DNA from: Eunapius fragilis
Taxonomy: Eukaryota > Porifera > Demospongiae > Spongillida > Spongillidae
Length of the DNA: 64,000 bases
NCBI GenBank assembly: GCA_963681505.1
Contig: OY811983.1
Location: 4,394,122 to 4,458,121 of the forward strand
Direction of reading: 5' to 3'
In this document: in pieces, positions 24,755 through 38,407 of the stretch
Layout: every line of letters starts with the position of its first letter
How positions within the stretch are numbered: the stretch's first letter is position 1
Translations under genes and position numbers: made by a program
The notes under the pieces: generated by a model
What the model saw: only the letters and a program-made list of their open reading frames with translations
Database searches by the model: none
Told to the model about the DNA's origin: nothing

Positions 24755-26014
24755 TAAAGTAAGGTTCACAGTACTTTTATTACCCAAAAAGTGTTGGTAA
24801 GCCAAGCGTCTGGTGCCTTAAATGGGAGCGGGGCTTATAGCACACCCACTCCCCCCATAATACAAGAAGCAGTATGTCAAGGCACTTAAAATTAACCACT
24901 TCATCTCCCTAATAACCATAGCCAACAACCATAATACTCCACAACTGAAGAAATATTCTATCCTTGTTCATCATGCAAAGTAGACATTAGTTTAGTGTAG
25001 TTACATGATGTTAGTGTAGTTGCTAAATGTAGATCTGCAATTTGTATGCAGCGCTGATCTGCTATTGTGCAAGTTCCATATACTTGCCCTTGTTCACACT
25101 ACATACAATCATATGTAACAGTTCCTTAGTACAACAATGCAGTTGAAATATAATGATGGTCATTGCAGACAAATACGGCAATGTGAAGTGTTGGCTGGGC
25201 CTAGATACCTCAGGACTCTCAGTGTGCCTATTGCCCTGCCCACAGTCTGGATAAGGATACCTTCATAGAGTGTTGCCATCAGATCCACTCCATACCTCAT
25301 CCCACCCCCACTGATGTTTTTGTTCAGAACAGCATTTGACATAACAGTAACATCTCTGCTAACATTAGCAATTTTGGATCAGTCAAGTGCTCTTTCAGTA
25401 TTAATAGCAGCTCCGGCAGAAACACAGTAGCAATGAAGCTAAGAGTTCACAGTTGGGCTGGATATGTTTACCCTTAACAGTATAGACATATGGTAACTGG
25501 GGGAAGGATGTTATCAACACTTCTGCACTCTTGGTTAGGTGAATTGCAATGAACCATGAACCCACCATTTCCAGATAGTAAAGTCAGACGGGACCCTAGA
25601 TCCTTACCCTGTACGCTGCCTATCTGGCCTTGCCACTTGTCTGGCTATTCCTATAGGGTGCATTAAGTCACAAGCCACTGTTACTATTTATGGCAGACTA
25701 ATCATCACTCTGGTGAAGTCCTCTGGAAAAGCTCTGCTGTCGAGAGCTTTACCTTCACTGGGCATTAACACTGCATAATTAATTAAGTGTTAAGTATATC
25801 GGATGACAAGATACACAAGAAGTACACACAAGCATGCTGCATGCATGCATACACATACACACATACACACACAACACTCACATGCCTCGCATGCACAAAA
25901 ATACAACACCTCTGAAAATACCAGGGCTTTGTGGTCCTGGAGAAGATGGCCATTGAGTTAGCCCAGTTCAAGGTTAGTCTACAATGCAGTCATGAAGAAC
26001 ACAGAATTTGGACT

Positions 26015-26935
26015 TTATGAGAAGAGGTGCAAGCCAACCTGCCAACAGCGCTGATGCCTCTTTACCCCAGGTTTCATAAGACTCAGCCACAACTGGATGC
26101 AAATCCACCTCAAGATGATCAGAACACTAGAAGCCATGGGCAGAATGCTTTGGACCTCCAGCGGCTTGGGTAGCAGCACCACCTCTGCCGACACTCCTGC
26201 TTCCAATATTATTAGTGGGTTAAGCTGAGAGGTGACAAGCAGATCTAGTGCTGCTGGTCTTCTCATGCACCGGTTGGGCAAAATGATGTCAACTGGATGA
26301 GTTATGGATGATCAGGAGACAGCTGCACACTAAGGCAGGCTTAGCTACAGGTCTCAGCAGGAATATTCCTGAGCATGTTTTGGTGAACAACAACATCTCT
26401 CCCATGTTTATGTGTGATTGCATGCGTGATGGCCAATTAAGGCAGTCAAATGAGCATCCAGGGCCTAAGGCACCTCTGATGAGTTAAGGCCAAGCCTTCA
26501 TTTAATAGTACCTTGGTCAAGGTGAAGACCAAGACCCTCAGTGGGGAATCACAGAAACCAGGAGGCTGCGTTATGGGGTGGGTCGGGGAGGGGGGAGACT
26601 GGGGGGGGGGATTAACAGGCAGCAGGTGAGCTCTATAAAACAGGCTAGTTCTAATAAAAAATCTCAAACAATTGTCATCCAGCTTATTGAATAGCCGTTT
26701 TTCGAAGGAAGAGTGGGGACAAGAGGTGATCCTCAGCCTGTATAGCATTTGCTGTGTATTTGAAAATCGGGGAATAGATGGTGGCTTGCATGATTGTATA
26801 GTAGCCAGAGGAGCACAAGGACGCAAGCATAGGAGTAATGGGATAAGGCTCTCAGGTTCAGGCCTCTTCTACTGAGACTGAACTGTGCTTGCCGCCAGAC
26901 GTTGGTACATGGTATCATTGTATTGTATAACATTA
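26015..26935 (-). pseudogene. decayed retroelement C-terminal fragment, minus strand
   Basis: On the minus strand, WRQAQFSLSRRGLNLRALSH and RRPAALDLLVTSQLNPLI correspond to WMQAQLSLSKGGLGLRSLAH and KPAAFDLTVVSPLNPTLI of the 54189-55241 ORF. Stops, frameshifts and a G/C-rich insertion near 26580-26610 break it. Confidence 0.65.
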
Positions 26936-26972
26936 ATAACAAGTATTGTTGTCACCACGTGACCTAATTAAT

Positions 26973-29900
26973 ATGAGCGAAGATACCGAGAAGGCCAATC
27001 TATTGGCTGTAGGAATCTTCGACATTCTTTCTCCAGCTGTTAAGGAAGTCGATACGAAGGTGAACGAAGTAAGGTATGGTTCATTTTACGGGCTTCGTTT
27101 CCTACATGGCCACATTCATCCCACCATACGAATTGATCTTCACATTAGCTACATATTTGAAGTGGTGTATAGGGCATCAGCTATTACTGATAGATAGAGA
27201 GCCATCTATTTTTAATAAATCGAACTTGTCGCACACGGAAAGGAGGGCCGTTTGCAAATGTGTAATGGACTATTCCATTATTTAGCCGTACACCCCTACA
27301 GATGGCAATAAACTGTGTCCACGGGGGGTGTTCGTAAACATGAGGTTGTCCAGGGGAGTTTTGGAAATATGTCCCGGGGTGGTGGTGGTATAAATGCCTG
27401 TCCGGGGGGTTTGCAGGTAAAACATACGCTTGTCTAGGGTGTACTTTAAAACCTGTCCCGGGGGGTGTAGAGAAAACGGACGCCTGTCCAGGGTGATTTT
27501 ACATATAGTCCCGCGGCATCTGTAGGGGTGTATGTTTAAATAATGGAATAGCCCAATATGCTACGGCAGATGCGACCTTGTAGAACAACTAGATATTGCA
27601 GTGGTGTTAGAATACGTAGTATTTATGGCATATAGAATTGTTCGCCTTATGTACTCGATCCATTTTTCAGGAAAAGTCAAGTGACGCTCAGTGAACAGAT
27701 TGACCATTTGGCAACAGGTAGGTTGAATGTATGTTACTGGAAGTTGGCATTGCATACTTAGCTGGAATCACATTCAGTTATGTTCAAGCGTTTCAAAAGT
27801 ATAGGAATTTGCTTGTGTTTTGTTGTATAAGTTATCATTTCAAGTGAAGATCTGAAGAAATTTCATAGCCCTAATATAATTGTACTACTAATGTAGGGGC
27901 AAGTTATTATAATGCACTTATACCTCAAAATTGCTTTAAAGTTGGACCATCCATATACTTAGAAGGACAAAACTTTTTATCTACTGGAAATTGGTCTGTC
28001 CATCTGGGAGTTACAATGGCCTGAATTTTATTGCATGTGTCTCCTTCTTGGGAAAATATATTGCATTAGGTCTCTTTTTGCTGTAACAAATTTCCCCCTG
28101 TAGATGTTAATCTCTAGGCTCACATTCTAGACATGTCCTAGATCTAGGACCAACTTTTAAGGTGTTCTGATCAATTTTTGGCTGAAACTGGGGGATTTTT
28201 AGGATTTCATTTTGAAGTATAGTCATCATAGAATACACTGGATTTGTTTATAACTAAATGATTATTACATGCGCCATCACCACTTTTACCTACGAAAATC
28301 TGTATAAATGTTTGTAAGCCTAACTTTTAATGGAATATACATATGAGACTTATTTAAAGAACCCTTACTAGTAATTATTGCACAACACACAGGCACTGTT
28401 AGTTGCAACGGTAAAAGGCACTTGTCACACTGGAGGTAATGCTGATAATGGTGAATCAAATATTTTCTTCCATAACTGATATTGTTGCCTATTGGTTGGG
28501 CACACACATATAAGGTACCTTTGGTTCCTGATTACATTACTGTAAGTGTCATAATTTAAGGAATGTCATAAATTACTTAATGATAGTTTAATTGTGAGTT
28601 GGAATATTTTGAAGCGATCAGATTCCTTAATTGTAAAACGCATTTAAAAGCATACTGTGGTGGATCTTATACCAGTATTGTCAGCTACACAAATTCTCAC
28701 GCTCTGATTTTATGACGTTTCCAGTGCAAGCCAAGATGACACAAATTTAAAAAGGGACCTAATGTGATAAATTTTTCAAGAAGGAGCAAGTTGACACACA
28801 TAATTAAAATAAAAACTTCAGGCTATCGTAACTCCATGGTGGACAGACCTATTGCCAGTGCTTAAATAAGAAGTTATCAAGTGTCTATGTATATGGATGG
28901 TCCAACTTAAAAGCAGTTTCATTAATAGCACAGTTCTATTAGGACTATGAATACAGGATTCCTGGATGTTAATCTGTCAGATGCTCTCACCCTTTGTCAA
29001 TCTCCTTGACAGCCTTGAGCAGTATCTGCAAATGTTTAGACAGCTAAACTGTTGGTGTTAATGTTTAAATGTTTGCGCGTTACCCCTGGGTAACAAACAT
29101 TCCCCAGAGGTCGTTACCCCTGGATAAAGCGTTCCCCAGGGGTAATGCACATTTGATGGCTTGTAATTTTCATTTTACTATACGTAGAAGATCGATTAAC
29201 TGGCACGTGATAAACACAACTCTTGTCTTTCTCCGCCTGTGCTCTTTTTTGATTTTCGACTTTGTGTTCGTTGCATTATTTAAGGCTGAATTCTGTTGAA
29301 ATTGATGGCGTGATGATTTGCCATTATGATTCCAAGCATGCATTGTTGTGCAGTGCAGTGTTGTGCAGTCCTTTCTGACCGCAAACTACAAACAGTTACA
29401 ACAAAGCCACCTGTTGGCCGACTGCATGCCACACAGTAGTAGTATCCATTGTTCTCTTCCTTGAAAAATATGGGCACATTCTTCCTCCTAGCTCCTCAAA
29501 AAATGGCTTTGTTGTAACTGTTTGTAGTTTGCGGTCAGAAAGGGAATTCCAGTATGCAGTCACAAAGAGGATCCCAATGTATGGACTGGTATCAGGAACA
29601 TGGAATTCCACACTCTGTATGCAACACCTTCAGTTTTAATCATTACAATGTGTATTTCAACCATTTTTCAAAACTTGATTATTGGGACCATGGTTACCCG
29701 TGGGGAGCGTGATGCTTGTGCAGATAGACATTAAAGTTATTGGGTTCTCTGTAACAATTTTGGTGAACACCACCTCTCAATATCAAACACTTGAACTTAG
29801 AACACTTGTGAGTGAGGATTGAAAATGGCTGCCAGCTTTTTAAAGTGGTGTCCCAGCAGATGAGAGTCTCTGATATTTGATCAGCTAAGTGCCTTGTTGG

Positions 29901-31377
29901 TATCAGCTACTACCCACCCTAAACATTGGATGAAGTTATTTTTAGATACAACAAAACTGATGGGTTATTTATTCCCAATAAGCCAGTTCTTCATCACTGC
30001 TACATATCCATAACTGCATGCAAAAAAAAAAAAGACTGGGTCAAGTTGTCCATTATTTAGAGGGTTGTAGTTTATGAACAGTATAACTTGGGGATTATAC
30101 AGATATCCAGTGTATTTTATATAGGAGAATAGGAAGCGCTATAGCAGCGTGAAGCTTTTAGGGTGGTAAGATGTCGGAAGGACCCCAGTCATATTTGTAA
30201 CACTCACACCTTGAATCAAGCTATTTTCACTTCATCACTGTTACTGCAATAGCAATAATTGTGCAAGGATCACTAATAATACATACTTCAGTAAATAGAT
30301 GAAGTGCTTGTAATCATAGCATGTATTGCTGCTGTTCAATTATACTATTTTCCAGAACTTCGAGGTCTTTCTGAAAAACAGAGAGTGCCTGTTGACTTAG
30401 ACACTTACATCGAGAAACTGACCAATTCACGTAAAAGGATTGTGGTTGTCAATGAAATTCTGCAAAATGTTCAGGTATGTATTCTATTAAGCCTATCCAT
30501 AATAATGTCCGTAGAGTGTTGTTCAACAGGCTCCATTTTATCATAATAATACTTGTGTGACTTTGTTATTGGCCTCAAAAGTATTCATTCGAATCAAGGC
30601 CTATTTCACATGGGTGCATGCAGTGCAGTGAGATGGTTGAGTGTTGTAGTATTGATCAAAAATTAATAGTGGTCTTACCTGTAGCATTGTGCATGTTGCT
30701 GACAGTGCTCAAAATAAGGGCCAAATTTTGATTGGACATTTGGCAGACCAACATTAACTTTGGGCGGACATTGTCAGATTTGTTCGGACATCCTAATATG
30801 TATATGCATGTATATACATGTATGTTTGTAGAACAGGTGTGTAAGTTAAATCAAGTTGAGTGTTAGATCTAGATACAATTAATCATTGTCACTATCTGAA
30901 GGTAAAGAAACCATCCAGTCATTCCAGTTTTTGAGCATATCCATTTCCTCTTCACCTTCTACCTCTGTACTGTCTTTTTCTGAAGTTGTTGTCCTAGCTG
31001 CATAATCTTATATGCTGATGTGGTCTATTTAATATGTGCGCTAAAACAGCTGTTGTCACAATCCATGTGGTTAGATGTTATCATGCATACCACAATCGCT
31101 ATCATAACTAATTAGTACTACAGTATAACCCAATGGAATGGTCGGACCAAATGACCGGCTCTAGTGCAAGTTGCGCGGTCATATGCGCAAATTGATCGGA
31201 AATTGACCGATGTCCGACCGCTATTTTGAGCACTGGCTGAGTGCTGGGTTGTACATGTACTGATTGTTCAACCAAGGCACTTCTTTTCATTATTAGGATC
31301 GGTTAGAAAAACTTCATGAAAAGGTTTCCAGAGAAACAGCAAAGCAAAAGGCATTGCTGCAGTCGGGTGGAGTGTGA
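26973..31377 (+). CDS. SNAPIN: SNAPIN (SNARE-associated protein, BLOC-1/BORC subunit)
   Basis: Four exons: 26973-27073, 27671-27717, 30356-30474 and 31297-31377, total 115 residues with closed phases. The sequence starts MSEDTEKANLLAVGIFDIL and contains SQVTLSEQIDHLATEL, VDLDTYIEKL, RIVVVNEILQNVQDRLEKL and ETAKQKALLQSGG. It aligns across its length with human SNAPIN (136 residues), which has a longer N-terminus. It is an all-helical coiled-coil subunit of BLOC-1 and BORC, working in lysosome-related organelle biogenesis, lysosome positioning and SNAP-25 binding. Intron 1 (27074-27670) holds a TIR-minisatellite element and intron 2 (27718-30355) a long inverted repeat. The gene diverges from DNAJA1 across 3.4 kb of decayed retroelement. 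Confidence 0.95.
27264..27557. mobile_element. TIR element with internal minisatellite, copy 2 (SNAPIN intron 1)
   Basis: ATGGACTATTCCATTATTTA then CACCCCTACAGATG at the left is mirrored by CATCTGTAGGGGTGTA then TAAATAATGGAATAGCCCAAT at the right. The inside repeats TGTCC(A/C)GGGG-type units five to six times, the complement of the CCCC(T)GGACA units in copy 1. Confidence 0.8.
27930..28920. mobile_element. about 1-kb long inverted-repeat element (SNAPIN intron 2)
   Basis: TTTAAAGTTGGACCATCCAT near 27937 is mirrored by ATGGATGGTCCAACTTAAA near 28895. Inner pairs follow in mirror order: GGTCTGTCCATCTGGGAGTT with AACTCCATGGTGGACAGACC, and GCATTAGGTCTCTTTTTG with AAAAAGGGACCTAATG. The arms are diverged, so it is an old insertion. 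Confidence 0.65.
29372..29541. mobile_element. foldback with perfect 38-bp arms (SNAPIN intron 2)
   Basis: TTTCTGACCGCAAACTACAA running to ACAAAGCCA (29372-29409) is exactly reverse-complemented at 29503-29541. The loop is about 93 bp. Confidence 0.75.
30704..31236. mobile_element. putative TIR element (SNAPIN intron 3)
   Basis: CAGTGCTCAAAATA at the left is mirrored by TATTTTGAGCACTG at the right, 14-bp perfect TIRs. Words such as GGCGGACATTGTC and ATGTCCGACCGC near the ends also pair loosely. No transposase was seen. Confidence 0.55.
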
Positions 31378-31709
31378 TTTGTTGTTATGGAGATTTGTGT
31401 TTTCTATAACTTGTGTAATGTGAATTTTTTTGTGTTTACTGTTTTTTTTTTCCTGGGTGGTCATGCACGTTTTTGTACAAGGATGTCACTGCATAAGCAT
31501 CTGCAAGAAGCAAATGTTTAATTGTAATGAACACTAGTACATGTACCTATGCATATATTTGAATTTGTCCTTCGATGATCCTTATAAGTTATTTGGAAAT
31601 CGAATGCCATATATTTTTACCGAGTTTAGTACTTCAAAGTTACAAAGGTGACATTTATTGTGTATCAATTCATTAACACTTCTACTTTGTACCATTATTC
31701 AACTTCACC

Positions 31710-31715
31710 ATTAAA
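31710..31715 (+). terminator. candidate polyadenylation signal of SNAPIN
   Basis: ATTAAA lies about 330 bases after the SNAPIN stop codon. The motif alone is weak; placement is what makes it plausible. Confidence 0.4.
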
Positions 31716-32139
31716 GCTTTTAATGAAACGTTTGCTTATTGTGTGGTTTTAGGTTGTAGAGCAGCTGGAATTGCATGCAATTCACCCAACAAAACAATGA
31801 TGACGTGCAATCAAAGGGTGAAAATGTAATGAAATATGAAATAGGCGATTTCACTGAAAGATGTTTTTGTTTTCAAATAATCTATTACCTCATGTTGAGA
31901 AAAATTCATGAATGTGTTATTGAAGATCTGAGTTTCAAATTTTCCTTCGCACTAATTCTTTTTCTAGAGGTCGTACTATGCAAGTTAGGAGCTTCTGAAT
32001 AGCTTACCACTTGATGGTTAAAGTTAACCTGGAAACTTGTGTAGCCCAAAAACCACATCACATACATGCATGTAAACACAGCTATACAAACAAAATATCC
32101 ATTAGCTTTCCAATGAGTGCTCTCTCTTTCTCCCCTTGT

Positions 32140-32180
32140 TACACACACACACACACACACTCTCTCTCTCTCCTCTCTCT
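32140..32180. repeat. (AC)n(TC)n microsatellite
   Basis: Ten AC units followed by about ten TC units. Confidence 0.9.
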
Positions 32181-33294
32181 GTAGCATGTGCTCAAATTTT
32201 TTTGCAGTATGAAAATAAAGCTCTATAACAGTGTTATATTGATTGCTTACCAGAGAAAATGGCGATTTCAAGTACTTAACTACATGGCAATTATTTATTA
32301 AGAAATACATCAGGCGATAGCTAATCAGTGAGGCCTTGGTATGCATATTCCAACCACACTATTGTGTGGTTGAGGTGAGTAGCCGAGATGTTAGAGTTGC
32401 ACCCCTAAAGTACTAAGTGGTGAGGTCACTGAAATGTCCTGTGGGTTAACTGCAAAACCAGTCCATCACGAGAATATCGGCCGGGCATGCATGGTAAAGG
32501 TCATGACCAAGGCCACTCCCAGCCTCTAGCTAAGCACCTACAGTCTTGATAGCATGTCCTCAAAATCACACCCCTAAGGCAATAGATAGGTATATTGTGT
32601 TTACACTTGGACAATGTCATCACTAACATTGCACGTTAATTAGTCATTGGTATTACTGGTATAAACAATGGAGCTATAGCAATGACTGGGGATTGTTGTG
32701 TAACTTGTGTGCAGTGTTACTTCATGAGAATCTGTGATAAAGATTAAGAGCTACATGACTGACAAGTTTACCCAGACTTTGCTACACTATTATGCCTCAA
32801 ACCTCCATTGCTTTATGTAGGTTAGTTAGTGAGTGGATACAATTACTCTTTGTCTTAACATTGTTAGGACAGCATGGTCACTCGATCCTTTTTGTTTAGA
32901 TCTTACATGGTATAACAGTAACTATACATGTGAGTAATACAACATACAAATAGCATCAACTTAAGGTCTAACTAATGTGGTATAACTGCATCAGAATAGG
33001 TCCAGCATTTGCCCTGGCCAGGAGACGGTCATTCAACCTTAATTTTAACTGACTTGGACCCAGTGTAAACAGTCATACGAAGGACTCGAACGCGGAATCA
33101 GCACCATAATGCACCACATCGTAATTCCTCACGCTCATGCATCAACACCATTTCTCCTCGCAGTCGATCATCCCACGGGGGTAGATGACATGCCCGCTTC
33201 CTAGGCAAATCCAGATGTATCATAGATACTTTAGGTATCTCTGGCAAATCAAATCGAACAAAATTGCAAAAAATATATATGCGTACGAACAGCT

Positions 33295-33639
33295 TTACAA
33301 AGCAAGTAGACTGCGTGATCTGAGTTCGTGCACTTTCTTGTACATATCTAAGTTAAGTCCTTCGACGCAACGATACACATATGCTCTTAGTATCAACTGA
33401 CTGTCACTTCCAACACGTACTTCACCGATGAACTGATATATAATTCGCTGCCTGAATGGAAAAGGCTCTATCAAACTACAGTCTATAACAAGTGTGGAGT
33501 CTGAATCGGCATCTTTAATAACAAGTTGTTGCTTTTGAATATTGTGCTCTTGTAGTTCTCCAATTGTACGAAGCAACTTTCCTACTGGAATTTCTCCATA
33601 ACGAAGCACTGCAATAGGTACGAACGCTGCTGATGACAT
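33295..33639 (-). CDS. TEN1: TEN1, CST telomere-capping complex subunit
   Basis: A single uninterrupted frame of 114 residues (human TEN1 123) starts MSSAAFVPIAVLRYGEIP. Key matches to the vertebrate protein are LRTIGEL (human LRTFGRL), DCSLIEPFPF (CTKLVEPF), YQFIGEV (YIVLGEL) and YRCVEGLNLDMYKKV (LTCVEGMNLPLLEQA). This is an OB-fold protein that joins STN1 and CTC1 to bind single-stranded telomeric DNA and restart replication with Pol alpha. The frame stays open upstream to an ATG at 33756, which would add 39 residues; the start at 33639 is chosen because it aligns with the family start. Human TEN1 has introns and this copy has none. It lies just downstream of RAB14 on the same strand. Confidence 0.87.
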   Translation of the reverse strand: MSSAAFVPIAVLRYGEIPVGKLLRTIGELQEHNIQKQQLVIKDADSDSTLVIDCSLIEPFPFRQRIIYQFIGEVRVGSDSQLILRAYVYRCVEGLNLDMYKKVHELRSRSLLAL

Positions 33640-34106
33640 CTCGAACAGTATGTGGTAATCACCTTTATTATACAGGTGAAAATTCAGATCTGTAACATCA
33701 CCGATACGCATACGTGACCGCTTCCGTTCTGAATGGGCGGGAAACTTGAAGGGCAATCAAACACTGAAAAACAACCTCATGTAGGATTCGTGCTGAAAGA
33801 CCCTACATTTGAAGTACAGGGCGCCAGAACACTACGTACCCCCTCGACTATACCTTAATCTACCCTGTAAGTGGCTAACCTTTTCCATACATGTTCTTCA
33901 GTTGAACATAATCAACTTCACCACAAACTTTGATGAATATCAATAACACACATTCTTTTATTACACACAAGAACATGATTCAATCATATAGCAGTATCTG
34001 CTATTTTCTGTATGACAACAGTTCACTTAGCACCATAGAGCATACGTATAAACATTCTGGGCAACAAGAAACTCTAACTACATTAAACATAAAAAAGCCT
34101 GATAAT
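33640..34106. other. short intergenic region between RAB14 stop and TEN1 start
   Basis: It contains the likely RAB14 polyadenylation signal and, by position, the TEN1 promoter. The TEN1 frame stays open up to 33756, so part may be a longer TEN1 N-terminus. No repeat was recognised. Confidence 0.5.
33957..33962 (-). terminator. candidate polyadenylation signal of RAB14
   Basis: AATAAA on the minus strand, about 145 bases past the RAB14 stop codon. Confidence 0.55.
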
Positions 34107-38198
<4,092 letters not shown>

Positions 38199-38407
38199 TT
38201 CTCCGCTCCTTGAGAAACGCTGCCAAGTGCTGGTACAAAAACTCTCTCTTGCAAAGCTTAGAGTTTGATCTGAACGCTCTTACCTGCACAAAAGGTAATA
38301 GCTGTAATTCTGCGATCAACTGGGAGCTACACAAAAAGTATACCACGTGATAATCACGAGATGTTGTATAACGTCATTGTTATAATATCGTAATTAGCAG
38401 CGAAGCG
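38199..38407. promoter_or_regulatory. bidirectional promoter region RAB14 / EHBP1
   Basis: Only 209 bases separate the RAB14 start codon (38198, minus) from the EHBP1 start codon (38408, plus). Both 5' UTRs and both promoters must fit here unless there are untranslated first exons further out. No TATA box is evident. The location is firm; the regulatory role is inferred. Confidence 0.65.

Larger units (their letters stand above)
23534..26972. other. DNAJA-SNAPIN intergenic region with decayed retroelements
   Basis: No intact gene. The stretch next to 23533 is the DNAJA promoter side and the stretch next to 26973 the SNAPIN promoter side. Between them are broken retroelement pieces on both strands, CA/CATA-rich tracts near 24590 and 25850, and a TAA microsatellite near 24731. 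Confidence 0.6.
31378..33294. other. SNAPIN-TEN1 convergent intergenic region
   Basis: It holds the SNAPIN 3' UTR and, beyond, the TEN1 3' side. A (CA)10 then (TC)n microsatellite lies at 32140-32180. Near 33080-33100 the minus strand has GTTCGAGTCC, like an RNA polymerase III box B, but no clear box A. No gene was recognised. Confidence 0.5.

Noticed and set aside
33061-33190. tRNA or tRNA-derived SINE on the minus strand, from a GTTCGAGTCC box-B-like word
   Set aside because: No matching box A at the right spacing and no cloverleaf could be drawn.
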